From Mycolicibacterium flavescens (GTDB taxonomy: Bacteria > Actinomycetota > Actinomycetes > Mycobacteriales > Mycobacteriaceae), in contig NZ_MIHA01000009.1 of the NCBI RefSeq assembly GCF_001722335.1, forward strand, positions 1 to 64,000: a stretch of DNA of 64,000 bases, written 5' to 3'. This document shows, piece after piece, positions 29,076 to 39,000 of this stretch (positions are counted from its first letter, which is position 1; every line of letters begins with the position of its first letter). The notes under the pieces were generated by a model. That model did no database searches, was not told where the DNA came from, and saw only the letters and a program-made list of their open reading frames with translations. The position numbers and the translations under genes are program-made.

Positions 29076-29504
29076 GTGCGATTGCAGCGACAGGTGGTGG
29101 ACTACGCGCTTCGGCGGCGGTCCCTGCTGGCTGAGGTCTATTCGGGCCGCACCGGCGTCTCGGAGGTCTGCGACGCCAACCCCTATCTGCTGCGCGCCGC
29201 CAAGTTCCACGGCAAGCCGAGTTCGGTGATGTGCCCGATCTGCCGCAAGGAGCAGCTCACGCTGGTGTCGTGGGTGTTCGGTGATCATCTAGGCCCGGTG
29301 TCGGGTTCCGCGCGGACCGCGGAGGAGCTGGTCCTGCTGGCGTCCCGATACGACGAATTCTCAGTACACGTGGTGGAGGTATGCCGCACCTGCAGCTGGA
29401 ATCATCTGGTCAAGTCGTACGTGCTCGGCGCGGTCCCTCCGACCGGAGGTTCTCGGCGCGGCACTCGAACGGCGCGCAACCGTGCGCGCACGGCCAGTGA
29501 ATAG
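29076..29504 (+). CDS. DUF5318 zinc-ribbon-like protein (Rv0049-like)
   Basis: A 142-aa protein with two Cys pairs, CPIC (around residue 52) and CRTC (around 105), suggesting a zinc ribbon, and an N-terminal conserved block (VVDYALRRRSLLAEVYSGR). It ends in an Arg/Thr-rich tail. Length and position immediately before ponA1 match Rv0049. Function is unknown. GTG 29076 aligns with the family start. Confidence 0.85.
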   Translation: MRLQRQVVDYALRRRSLLAEVYSGRTGVSEVCDANPYLLRAAKFHGKPSSVMCPICRKEQLTLVSWVFGDHLGPVSGSARTAEELVLLASRYDEFSVHVVEVCRTCSWNHLVKSYVLGAVPPTGGSRRGTRTARNRARTASE

Positions 29505-29562
29505 CGAAGGGCGCCACGACCGGTCAGTCAACGAGGTCCGTTCCGGACGCGAGGCTGATGGC

Positions 29563-32034
29563 GTGAGCGCGCCCGGACCCGGCGGCGGCCGACGCCGTCC
29601 GCCGGATCAGAACCCGCCGCGGCCCAACCGGCCGCCGGCGGCGCCCGATGACCGGCACACCGCGGTGCTGCCGCCGGTGCGCGAGGCCAGGCCCCCGCAT
29701 CTGCGTGATCCGGTCGACGTCGTCAAGGCCGCGCTCGACGGCACACCGGCGCCCAAGCCGCCGCCTCCGGGCCCGCCGCCACCGCCGCGGCGTCCACCGG
29801 GCGGTGGCGGATCGTCGGGAGGTGGTGGCCCTCGGGGTCCGCGCCGCAGCCTGCGCGACCAGATCAACTGGAAGTGGGTGCGTCGCGGGGCGGTCGCGAT
29901 GGCCGCCGTGTTCATCGTGCTGCCGCTGATCACGTTCGGGATGGCCTACATGATCGTCGACGTGCCCAAGCCCGGCGACCTCCGCACCAACCAGGTGTCG
30001 ACGATCCTGGCCAGCGACGGCAGCGAACTGGCGAAAATCGTTCCGCCCGAAGGGAACCGGGTCGACGTCAACATCGATCAGATCCCGGTGCAGGTGCGCA
30101 ACGCGGTGATGGCCGCCGAAGACCGCGACTTCTACTCCAACCCGGGGTTCTCGTTCACCGGGTTCGCCCGCGCGATCAAGAACAACCTGTTCGGCGGCGA
30201 CCTGCAGGGCGGGTCGACGATCACCCAGCAGTACGTCAAGAACGCGCTCGTCGGGTCGGAGCGCTCGGGCGTCGGCGGGCTGATCCGAAAAGCCAAGGAG
30301 CTGGTCATCTCGACGAAGATGTCCGGCGAGTGGTCCAAAGACCAGGTGCTGCAGTCGTACCTGAACATCATCTACTTCGGCCGCGGCTCCTACGGTGTCG
30401 CGGCGGCGGCCAAGGCGTACTTCAACAAGCCGGTCGAGGAACTCAACGTCGCCGAGGGCGCGCTGCTGGCCGCGTTGATCCAGCGGCCCTCGGGTCTGGA
30501 CCCCGCGGTGAACCTCGAAGGTGCGACGGTGCGCTGGAACTGGGTGCTCGACGGCATGGTCGAGATCGGGGCGCTGTCCCCGGAGGAGCGTGCCGCGCAG
30601 GTGTTCCCGCCCACGGTGCCGCCCGATCTGGCCCGCACGCAGAACCAGACGACGGGCCCCAACGGCCTCATCGAACGCCAGGTGCAGCGGGAACTGCTCG
30701 AGCTGTTCAACATCAACGAGCAGTCGCTGAACACCGAAGGCCTACAGATCACCACGACGATCGACCCGAAGGCGCAGGCCGCCGCGGAGGAGGCCGCCGC
30801 GGAGTACCTCGAGGGTCAGGATCCCGACATGCGGACCGCGATCGTGTCGATCGATCCGCGCACCGGAGGCGTCAAGGCGTACTACGGCGGCACCGACGCC
30901 AACGGGTTCGACTTCGCGCAGGCCGGCCTGCCGACGGGGTCGTCGTTCAAGGTGTTCGCCTTGGTGGCGGCGTTGCAGCAGGGCATGGGTCTCGGCACAC
31001 AGGTGGACAGTTCGCCGTTGGAGGTCAACGGGATCAAGATCTCCAACGTCGAGGGCAACAGTTGCGGCACCTGCAACATCGCCGAGGCACTGAAGCGGTC
31101 GCTGAACACCAGCTACTACCGGTTGATGCTCAAGCTCAAGAACGGTCCCGAGGACGTCGCCGAAGCCGCGCACGCCGCCGGTATCGCCGAGAGCATCCCG
31201 GGGATCGAGCACACGCTGTCCGAGGACGGCCAGGGCGGCCCGCCGAACAACGGGATCGTGTTGGGGCAGTACCAGTCCCGGGTGATCGACATGGCGTCGG
31301 CCTACGCGACGCTGGCCGCGTCGGGTGTCTACCACAAGCCGCACTTCGTGCAGAAGGTCGTCAACTCCGAGGGCGAGGTGCTCTTCGACGCGTCGCAGCA
31401 GGACAACTCGGGTGAGCAGCGCATCGAGAAGAAGGTCGCCGACAACGTGACCAGCGCGATGCAGCCGATCGCCGCCTACTCCAACGGCCACGCGCTGGCC
31501 GGGGGCCGGCCGTCGGCCGCCAAGACCGGCACCCATCAGCTCGGCGACACCGACAACAACCGCGACGCCTGGATGGTCGGGTACACCCCGTCGTTGTCCA
31601 CAGCGGTGTGGGTGGGTACCACCGACGGCACCAAGCCGCTGGAAAACAAGTGGGGTTCACCGGTTTACGGTTCCGGTCTTCCGTCGGACATCTGGAAGGC
31701 CACGATGGACGGCGCGCTGGAGGGCACCGACGAGGAGTCGTTCCCGAAGCCGGAGGAGATCGGCGGGTACGCGGGCGTCCCGCAGGCCCCGCCGCCGCCC
31801 CCGTCGCCGACGACACCGACCGACGCGCCGCCGACGCCGTCGCAGACGGTCATCCAGCCGACCATCGAGGTCGCGCCGGGCATCACGATCCCGTGGGGCC
31901 CGCCGACCACGGTCCCCGTCGCTCCACCACCGCCGCCGGGCGCGCCGGTTCCCGGTCCGGCACCGGCGCCGGCACCGGGACCGGTCGGTGCTCCCGTGCC
32001 GGTGGCGCCCGGCGCCCCGCCACCGCCCCCGTGA
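29563..32034 (+). CDS. ponA1: Bifunctional class A penicillin-binding protein PonA1
   Basis: A glycosyltransferase/transpeptidase of about 823 aa that polymerises and cross-links peptidoglycan at the cell pole and septum. Order: a Pro/Gly-rich cytoplasmic tail (1-105), a TM helix (about 110-131), and a GT51 domain with catalytic Glu in AAEDRDFYSNPGFSF plus GGSTITQQYVKNAL. The transpeptidase has SXXK as TGSSFKVF, SXN as SLNTSYY and KTG as AAKTGTHQLGD. The C-terminal tail is Pro-rich. GTG 29563 has GAGG about 9 nt upstream; starts at 29482 or 29497 would overlap the previous gene. The order DUF5318-ponA1-GT87 matches Rv0049-Rv0051. Confidence 0.95.
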   Translation: MSAPGPGGGRRRPPDQNPPRPNRPPAAPDDRHTAVLPPVREARPPHLRDPVDVVKAALDGTPAPKPPPPGPPPPPRRPPGGGGSSGGGGPRGPRRSLRDQINWKWVRRGAVAMAAVFIVLPLITFGMAYMIVDVPKPGDLRTNQVSTILASDGSELAKIVPPEGNRVDVNIDQIPVQVRNAVMAAEDRDFYSNPGFSFTGFARAIKNNLFGGDLQGGSTITQQYVKNALVGSERSGVGGLIRKAKELVISTKMSGEWSKDQVLQSYLNIIYFGRGSYGVAAAAKAYFNKPVEELNVAEGALLAALIQRPSGLDPAVNLEGATVRWNWVLDGMVEIGALSPEERAAQVFPPTVPPDLARTQNQTTGPNGLIERQVQRELLELFNINEQSLNTEGLQITTTIDPKAQAAAEEAAAEYLEGQDPDMRTAIVSIDPRTGGVKAYYGGTDANGFDFAQAGLPTGSSFKVFALVAALQQGMGLGTQVDSSPLEVNGIKISNVEGNSCGTCNIAEALKRSLNTSYYRLMLKLKNGPEDVAEAAHAAGIAESIPGIEHTLSEDGQGGPPNNGIVLGQYQSRVIDMASAYATLAASGVYHKPHFVQKVVNSEGEVLFDASQQDNSGEQRIEKKVADNVTSAMQPIAAYSNGHALAGGRPSAAKTGTHQLGDTDNNRDAWMVGYTPSLSTAVWVGTTDGTKPLENKWGSPVYGSGLPSDIWKATMDGALEGTDEESFPKPEEIGGYAGVPQAPPPPPSPTTPTDAPPTPSQTVIQPTIEVAPGITIPWGPPTTVPVAPPPPPGAPVPGPAPAPAPGPVGAPVPVAPGAPPPPP

Positions 32035-33689
32035 CCGACGTGGGGGAGGACGAGCACGGCGAGCCGAAATCGGCCGCGCCGCAGACTGTTTCGCCGGGAC
32101 TCCTGGTGCACGACCGGCGCAGCTTCGATGAGCGGGACCTGCCCAGCCGCACCGACACGATCGGTGCCGCGCTGGCGGGCACCATCGGCGGGCCGGTCGG
32201 CAGGCACGCGCTGATCGGCAGGCAGCGGTTCCTGACGCCGCTGCGGGTGATGCTGATCATCGCGCTGGTGTTCCTGGCGCTGGGGTACTCGACGAAGGCG
32301 GCGTGCCTGCAGAGCACCGGCACCGGCACGGCCGATCAGCGGGTCGCCAACTGGGAGAACCAGCGCGCGTACTTTCAGCTGTGCTACTCGGACACGGTTC
32401 CGCTCTACACCGCCGAACTGCTCAATCGCGGGAAGTTCCCGTACAAGTCGAGCTGGATCGAGAAGGACTCCAAGGGCGAGCCGCACATCCAGTACGACGG
32501 CAACATCGCGGTGCGGTACATGGAGTATCCGGTGCTGACCGGCCTGTACCAGTACATGTCGATGTCGTTGGCCAAGACGTACACGGCGCTGACGAAGCTG
32601 GTGTCGGTGCCCGTGATCGCCGAGGTGGTGATGTTCTTCAACCTCGCGGCGTTCGGGTTGGCGCTGGCGTGGCTGATCACGGTGTGGGCGGCGTCGCGGC
32701 TGGCCGGCCCCAGACGGGTCTGGGACGCCGCGCTGGTGGCGGCGTCGCCGCTGGTGATCTTCCAGATCTTCACCAACTTCGACGCGCTGGCAACGGCTTT
32801 CGCGACCGGCGCGCTGCTGGCGTGGGCGCGGCGCAAACCGGTGCTGGCGGGGGCGCTGATCGGGTTGGGGGTTGCGGCCAAGCTGTACCCGCTGCTGCTG
32901 TTGGCGCCGTTGGCGGTGCTGGCGCTGCGGACCGGCAAGCTGCGCGAGGTCGGCAAGACCGCGGCGGCGGCGTTCGTCGCCTGGCTGGTGGTCAACCTGC
33001 CGATCATGGTGCTGTTCCCGCGGGGCTGGTCGGAGTTCTTCCGGCTCAACACCCGCCGTGGTGACGACATGGACTCCATCTACAACGTGATCAAGTCGTT
33101 CACCGGCTGGCGCGGGTTCGATCCCGACCTCGGGTTCTGGGAGCCGCCGACGGTGACGAACACGGTGTCGGCGATTCTGTTCATATCGTGTTGTATCGCA
33201 ATCGGATACATCGCGTTGACGGCCAGGCAGCGGCCCCGCGTCGCGCAGATCGCGTTCCTGGTGGTCGCGGCGTTCCTGCTGACGAACAAGGTGTGGAGCC
33301 CGCAGTTCTCGCTGTGGCTGGTGCCGCTGGCGGTGCTGGCACTGCCGCACCGGCGAATCCTGCTGGCGTGGATGACGATCGACGCGTTGGTGTGGATACC
33401 GCGGATGCTCTACCTCTACGGCGAGGCGAACATGGGCCTGCCGGAGCAGCCGTTCACGATCACGGTGCTGCTGCGCGACATCGCGGTGGTCGGGTTGTGC
33501 GTGCTGGTGATCCGGCAGATCTACCGCCCGGAACTGGACCTGGTCCGCGCCCGCGGCGAGGTCGACGACCCGGCGGGCGGGGTGTTCGACCGCGCACCCG
33601 ACGACCCGCCGCGGTGGCTGCCGGACTGGCTGCGCCCGGACGCGTCGAGACTGCGCACCGAGCGCGAACTGGTCGACCAGACCACCTGA
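32031..33689 (+). CDS. GT87-type polyprenyl-dependent mannosyltransferase-like membrane protein (Rv0051-like)
   Basis: A 552-aa polytopic protein. A cytoplasmic N terminus of about 80 aa precedes 10 or more hydrophobic helices (first at about 85-105, [15 protein letters not shown]). Extracytoplasmic loops contain Asp/Glu residues typical of GT-C enzymes ([18 protein letters not shown]). This is the DUF2029/GT87 family to which mycobacterial polyprenylphosphomannose-dependent transferases belong. The GTG start overlaps the ponA1 stop (GTGA), so it is translationally coupled to ponA1. Its acceptor glycan is not established. Confidence 0.85.
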   Translation: MTDVGEDEHGEPKSAAPQTVSPGLLVHDRRSFDERDLPSRTDTIGAALAGTIGGPVGRHALIGRQRFLTPLRVMLIIALVFLALGYSTKAACLQSTGTGTADQRVANWENQRAYFQLCYSDTVPLYTAELLNRGKFPYKSSWIEKDSKGEPHIQYDGNIAVRYMEYPVLTGLYQYMSMSLAKTYTALTKLVSVPVIAEVVMFFNLAAFGLALAWLITVWAASRLAGPRRVWDAALVAASPLVIFQIFTNFDALATAFATGALLAWARRKPVLAGALIGLGVAAKLYPLLLLAPLAVLALRTGKLREVGKTAAAAFVAWLVVNLPIMVLFPRGWSEFFRLNTRRGDDMDSIYNVIKSFTGWRGFDPDLGFWEPPTVTNTVSAILFISCCIAIGYIALTARQRPRVAQIAFLVVAAFLLTNKVWSPQFSLWLVPLAVLALPHRRILLAWMTIDALVWIPRMLYLYGEANMGLPEQPFTITVLLRDIAVVGLCVLVIRQIYRPELDLVRARGEVDDPAGGVFDRAPDDPPRWLPDWLRPDASRLRTERELVDQTT

Positions 33690-33706
33690 CCGCGATTCGG
33701 TTCTTG

Positions 33707-33771
33707 GCGCCGAGAGTCGGACTTCTGCCGCAAAATCGGCCGAAATGCGTCAGAAACCCGACGCTCGGCGC
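33707..33771. repeat. 65-nt intergenic palindrome between GT87 gene and rpsF
   Basis: Arms at 33707-33727 and 33751-33771 pair at about 18 of 21 positions (gcgccgag... with ...ctcggcgc; inner ttctg with cagaa), with a 23-nt loop. It could be a bidirectional terminator for the ponA1-GT87 operon or a member of a dispersed palindromic repeat family. Confidence 0.6.
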
Positions 33772-33909
33772 AGGCAGGGCGCCTGGCGGACAGCACGATT
33801 TCGCAGATCAGCGCGCTTTCCTGTAGCCTGGGCCGGTTGCCGACGCAGGCGACCCTCCTGCCGCGGACAGTCCGTGGCCGATCAGACCGTAGGAGGTGAT
33901 GAGGTCTTC

Positions 33910-34200
33910 ATGCGTCCATACGAAATCATGGTCATCCTCGACCCCACCCTTGACGAGCGCACCGTAGCTCCGTCGCTGGAAACATTCCTCAACGTCATCC
34001 GCAAGGACGGCGGCACCGTCGACAAGGTCGACATCTGGGGCCGGCGCCGGTTGGCCTACGAGATCGCCAAGCACGCCGAGGGCATCTACGCCGTCGTCGA
34101 TGTGAAGGCCGAGCCCGCAACGGTGTCCGAACTGGACCGCCAGCTGAACCTGAACGAGTCCGTGCTGCGGACCAAGGTCATGCGGACCGACAAGCACTAG
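33910..34200 (+). CDS. rpsF: 30S ribosomal protein S6
   Basis: A 96-aa S6 protein ([19 protein letters not shown] ... [20 protein letters not shown]). It binds 16S rRNA and pairs with S18 in the platform of the small subunit. The ATG at 33910 follows taggaggtgatgaggtcttc, with two overlapping purine-rich stretches. It is the first gene of the conserved rpsF-ssb-rpsR-rplI operon, and a promoter is expected in the 220 bp upstream. Confidence 0.98.
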   Translation: MRPYEIMVILDPTLDERTVAPSLETFLNVIRKDGGTVDKVDIWGRRRLAYEIAKHAEGIYAVVDVKAEPATVSELDRQLNLNESVLRTKVMRTDKH

Positions 34201-34275
34201 CCGAACGGGATGTGTACGTCGTAGCGCTTCCGTAGGCTCGCCTGCGACTACACCGCCAACTTCCAGGAGGACATC

Positions 34276-34785
34276 GTGGCTGGTGACACCATCATCACCG
34301 TCGTCGGAAACCTGACCGCCGATCCGGAACTGCGGTTCACGCCCTCGGGCGCGGCCGTCGCCAACTTCACCGTGGCGTCGACGCCGCGCATCTACGACCG
34401 CCAGAGCGGGGAGTGGAAGGACGGCGAGGCGCTGTTCCTGCGCTGCAACATCTGGCGCGAGGCCGCCGAGAACGTGGCCGAGAGCCTGACCCGCGGATCG
34501 CGGGTCATCGTGCAGGGCCGGCTCAAGCAGCGTTCGTTCGAAACCCGCGAGGGTGAGAAGCGCACCGTCGTGGAGCTCGAGGTCGACGAGATCGGCCCGT
34601 CGCTGCGCTACGCGACCGCGAAGGTCAACAAGGCCAGCCGCAGTGGCGGTGGCGGCGGTGGCTTCGGTGGTGGCGGCGGCGGTGGCGGGGCGTCCCGGCC
34701 GGCCGAGCAGCCGAAGGACGATCCGTGGGGCAGCGCCCCGGTGTCGGGTTCGTTCTCCGGCGCCGACGACGAGCCACCCTTCTGA
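34276..34785 (+). CDS. ssb: Single-stranded DNA-binding protein
   Basis: A 169-aa SSB. The OB-fold domain covers residues 1-110 ([39 protein letters not shown]). A Gly-rich linker and the acidic C-terminal tip DDEPPF, which recruits replication and repair partners, follow. The GTG start has ccaggagg 8 nt upstream. It coats ssDNA during replication and sits in the same operon as rpsF and rpsR. Confidence 0.98.
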   Translation: MAGDTIITVVGNLTADPELRFTPSGAAVANFTVASTPRIYDRQSGEWKDGEALFLRCNIWREAAENVAESLTRGSRVIVQGRLKQRSFETREGEKRTVVELEVDEIGPSLRYATAKVNKASRSGGGGGGFGGGGGGGGASRPAEQPKDDPWGSAPVSGSFSGADDEPPF

Positions 34786-34823
34786 ACAACTGATCAGCGA
34801 AGAAGTAAGAAAGAGAAACACAC

Positions 34824-35081
34824 ATGGCCAAGTCCTCAACCAAGCGGCGGCCGGCTCCCGAGAAGCCGGTCAAGACCCGCAAGTGCGTGTTCTGCTCCAA
34901 GAAGGGGCAGACCATCGATTACAAGGACACCGCGCTGCTGCGCACGTATATCAGCGAGCGCGGCAAGATCCGCGCCCGCCGCGTGACCGGCAACTGCGTT
35001 CAGCACCAGCGTGATATCGCGATCGCCGTCAAGAACGCCCGCGAGGTCGCGCTGCTGCCGTTCAGCTCGTCGACGCGATAG
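34824..35081 (+). CDS. rpsR: 30S ribosomal protein S18 (Cys-containing, zinc-type paralogue)
   Basis: An 85-aa S18. It retains the CxxC motif ([12 protein letters not shown]) and further Cys in VTGNCVQHQ, so it is the 'C+' zinc-binding form corresponding to Mtb RpsR1, not the zinc-independent paralogue induced in zinc starvation. The AAGAAAGAGAAA-type sequence upstream serves as RBS. It partners with S6 from the same operon. Confidence 0.97.
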   Translation: MAKSSTKRRPAPEKPVKTRKCVFCSKKGQTIDYKDTALLRTYISERGKIRARRVTGNCVQHQRDIAIAVKNAREVALLPFSSSTR

Positions 35082-35094
35082 GCAGGACACGAAG

Positions 35095-35553
35095 ATGAAA
35101 CTGATTCTCACCGCCGACGTCGAGCACCTGGGTGTGCAGGGCGACATCGTCGAGGTCAAGGACGGCTACGGCCGCAACTATCTGGTGCCCCGCGGCCTGG
35201 CCGTCGTGGCCTACCGCGGCGCCGAGCGCCAGGCCGAACAGATCCGCCGCGCGCGCGAGCAGAAGGCCATCAAGGGCCGCGAGCACGCCGTCGAGCTCAA
35301 GAGCGCGATCGAGGGCCTGGGCCCGGTGCAGCTGTCGGTCAAGGCGGCCGGCGACAGCGGCAAGCTGTTCGGCTCGGTGACGTCGGCCGACGTCGTCGCC
35401 GCGATCAAGAACGCCGGCGGGCCGAACCTGGACAAGCGCACCGTCCAGCTGCCCAAGGCGCACATCAAGACCACCGGCACCCACCCCGTCGCGGTGCGGT
35501 TGCACCCCGAGATCGCTGCGTCGGTGTCGCTGGAAGTCGTCGCCGCGCAGTAA
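35095..35553 (+). CDS. rplI: 50S ribosomal protein L9
   Basis: A 152-aa L9. The N-terminal domain ([33 protein letters not shown]) binds 23S rRNA, a long connecting helix follows ([18 protein letters not shown]), then the C-terminal domain. ATG 35095 is the family start, 13 bp after the rpsR stop. It is the last gene of the operon, and a strong hairpin follows its stop. Confidence 0.97.
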   Translation: MKLILTADVEHLGVQGDIVEVKDGYGRNYLVPRGLAVVAYRGAERQAEQIRRAREQKAIKGREHAVELKSAIEGLGPVQLSVKAAGDSGKLFGSVTSADVVAAIKNAGGPNLDKRTVQLPKAHIKTTGTHPVAVRLHPEIAASVSLEVVAAQ

Positions 35554-35567
35554 CCCCAGCGTCGATA

Positions 35568-35604
35568 CGGCCGGGTGGAGGCATGCTGAGCCTCCACCCG
35601 GCCG
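35568..35604 (+). terminator. Intrinsic-type terminator after rplI
   Basis: A perfect 15-bp stem (35568-35582 with 35590-35604; cggccgggtggaggc and its complement) with a 7-nt loop atgctga, 15 bp after the rplI stop. A weak T-run follows (ttgctg). GC-rich stems without a U-tract are usual for mycobacterial terminators. Confidence 0.85.
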
Positions 35605-36021
35605 TTGCTGTCCGGGCTGGCGAACTCATCCCGGGTGTTTGCCGCCAGCGAAGCTTACGAGCTGTTAACCTGCATGGCCCCGAACGGCAACACAACACGC
35701 CCGACCACGCAACCTCGGGCGACACGCCGGAGCAATTCTCATGCACAGCGTCTGCACCGGTTTATGGTGCGTCTAACTGCGACGATGTAGTAAGCGGTGT
35801 GGTTGATTAACAGGTTGTCCCCAACGACTCAACATGGCTGTCCAGACCTATCCACACTCCATCCACAGGGCTATGAACAGGGCCGGGTTGCACCCTCGCC
35901 AGCAACGTCTAGCGTAAGCCGTCGGCGGGGAAGCCCGAGAGTTTGTCGGACACCGTCTTTACAGTCGCGACATGCGGATCGAATGCACGTTCGATAGTGA
36001 ATAGAGGGGGTGAGACGCTTC
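35605..36021 (+). promoter_or_regulatory. dnaB upstream region with DnaA-box-like sites
   Basis: About 415 bp without a convincing gene, less GC-rich than its surroundings. Three sequences resemble the DnaA box TTATCCACA (mycobacterial TTGTCCACA): ttgtcccca at 35815-35823, ctatccaca at 35848-35856 and ccatccaca at 35859-35867, all in the same orientation within 53 bp. DnaA control of dnaB is an inference. The dnaB RBS (gagggggtgag) is at the right end. Confidence 0.4.
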
Positions 36022-39000
36022 GTGGCTGTCGTGGATGACCTGGGTCATTCGGACATGGACGCACCGCCGCCGAACGAGGAGTTCGGGCGCCAGCCTCCGC
36101 AGGACCAAGCGGCCGAGCAGGCGGTTCTGGGCGGGATGCTGCTGAGCAAGGACGCCATCGCCGACGTGCTCGAGCGGCTGCGTCCGGGGGACTTCTACCG
36201 CCCGGCGCACCAGAACGTCTACGACGCGATTCTCGACCTCTACGGCCGCGGCGAGCCGGCCGACGCGGTGACCGTGGCCGCCGAGCTCGACCGGCGCGGG
36301 CTGCTGCGCCGCATCGGCGGTGCGCCGTATCTGCACACGCTGATCTCGACGGTGCCGACGGCGGCCAACGCCGGGTTCTACGCGGGCATCGTCGCGGAGA
36401 AGGCGCTGCTGCGCCGACTCGTGGAGGCGGGCACCCGGGTCGTGCAGTACGGCTACGCGGGCGCCGACGGGGCCGACGTCAACGACATCGTCGACCGCGC
36501 GCAGTCGGAGATCTACGACGTCACCGAGCGACGTGCGGCCGAGGATTTCGTGGTGCTCGAGGAGATCCTGCAGCCGACGATGGACGAGATCGACGCGATC
36601 GCCTCGCAGGGTGGGCTGGCGCGCGGTGTGCCGACCGGGTTCGTCGAACTCGACGAGGTGACCAACGGTCTGCATCCCGGGCAGATGATCATCATCGCGG
36701 CGCGCCCCGGTGTGGGGAAGGCGCTGGCGCTCGATACGCCGCTGCCGACGCCGACCGGGTGGACGACGATGGGCGACGTCGCGGTGGGCGATCGGCTGCT
36801 CGGCGCCGACGGTGAGCCGACGCAGGTCGTGGCGGCGACGGAGGTCATGCTCGGTCGACCGTGTTATGCGGTGGAATTCGCCGATGGCACAACGTTGGTC
36901 GCGGATGCGTTCCATCAGTGGCCGACGGACCGCGGGGTGCAGATCACCACGGCGTTGCGGCCGGGGGTCGACGTCATCAGTGCGGCCAGGGCTCCGGTGT
37001 TGGCTGCGGTGGGCGGCCGGCGTCCGGCGGCGTGGGGGATCGAGGCGGTGCGCCGCGTGCCCAGCGTGCCGGTGCGGTGTGTGGAGGTGGCCAACCCCGA
37101 GCACTTGTACCTGGCGGGCCGGGAGATGGTGCCGACGCACAACTCGACGCTCGGGTTGGACTTCATGCGGTCGTGCTCGATCAAGCACCAGATGCCGAGC
37201 GTGATCTTCTCGCTGGAGATGAGCAAGTCCGAGATCGTGATGCGGTTGCTCTCGGCCGAGGCGAAGATCAAGCTGGCCGACATGCGGTCGGGTCGGATGA
37301 GCGACGACGACTGGACGCGGCTGGCGCGCCGGATGAGCGAGATCAGCGAAGCGCCTTTGTATATCGACGATTCGCCGAACCTGACGATGATGGAGATCCG
37401 GGCCAAGGCGCGACGGCTGTCGCAGAAAAAGGGCTTGAAGCTGATCGTCGTCGACTACATGCAGCTGATGACGTCGGGCAAGAAGTACGAATCGCGGCAG
37501 CAGGAGGTGTCGGACTTCTCGCGAAGCCTCAAGCTGATGGCCAAGGAACTCGATGTTCCGGTGGTGGCGATCAGCCAGCTGAACCGTGGTCCGGAGCAGC
37601 GCACCGACAAGAAGCCGATGGTGTCGGACCTGCGTGAGTCGGGCTGTCTGACGGCGAATACGCGGATCCTGCGGGCGGACAACGGCGCCGAGGTGACGTT
37701 CGGTGAGTTGATGCGCACCGGCGAGCGACCGCTGGTGTGGTCGATGGACGAGCGCAAGCGGATGGTCGCGCGGCCGATGACGAACGTGTTCTACAGCGGG
37801 CACAAGGAAGTGTTCAAGGTGCGGCTGGCGTCGGGGCGTGAGGTCGAGGCGACGGCGAACCATCCGTTCATGACGATGGACGGGTGGACCCCGTTGGGAG
37901 AGTTGACCGTTGGTGACCGGGTGGCGGTGCCGCGCCGGGTACCGGAGCCGGTGCGCACCCAGCGGATGGAGGAGTCCGAGATCATCCTGCTGGCGCACAT
38001 GATCGGCGACGGGTCGTGTGTGAAGCGTCAGCCGATCCGGTACGCGAGCATCGACGAGCAGAACCTGGTGGCGGTGACCAAGGCCGCGGAGCACTTCGGG
38101 GTGACGGCGATCCGCGACGAGTACGCCGCGGCGCGGGTGACGACGCTGCGGCTTCCGGCGCCGTACCGGTTGACGCACGGCAAGCGCAATCCGATCGCGG
38201 CGTGGCTGGACAAGCTGGGGCTGTTTGACAAACGCAGTTACGAGAAGTTCGTTCCGGCAGAGGTTTTCGCGCTGCCGAATGATCAGATCGCGTTGTTCCT
38301 GCGGCATCTGTGGGCGACGGACGGTTCGGTGCGTTGGGACAAGAAGTTCCATCTCGGCCGGATTTACTACGCCACGACGAGCCGTAGGCTCGCCGATGAC
38401 GTGGCGGCCCTGCTGTTGCGTCTCGGCATCGCCGCGCGGACATATCGTGCCCGCAAGACGGGGTATCGGGACTGTTGGCATGTTCAGATCCCGGGCACCC
38501 ACAACCAGATGCGATTTCTGCAGACAGTCGACGCACACGGCGAAAAGTTCTTCGCAGCAAGGGAAGTCTTCACAGAGTTGAAGAAGGTCGAAGGTGCGGC
38601 CGCCTCGGACACCGTGCCGAAGGCAGTGTGGGGGACGGTGCGACAGGCGCTCGCAGAGAAGCACGTCACGCATCGCGAGTTCGCCGATCTGATGAACACG
38701 CGGTTCTGTGGGTCGGCGATGTGGAAGCACAATGTCGGTCGGAGGAGGCTGCATCGAGCCGCGGCGATCCTCGACAACAAGGAGCTTCACGACCTCGCTA
38801 CCAACGACGTGTTGTGGGACAAGATCGTTGAGATCACGAGCATGGGCGAGCAGGATGTTTACGACGGGACCGTCGACGGAACGCACAATTTCGTTGCAAA
38901 CTTAGTCAGTCTACATAATTCCCTGGAACAGGATGCCGACATGGTCATCCTCTTGCACCGGCCGGATGCATTCGAGCGGGACGACCCCCGCGGCGGCGAA

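Noticed and set aside
35959..38886. 975-codon open frame on the minus strand
   Set aside because: Antisense to dnaB; His/Arg/Pro-rich, a typical high-GC shadow. The plus strand has clear helicase and intein motifs.
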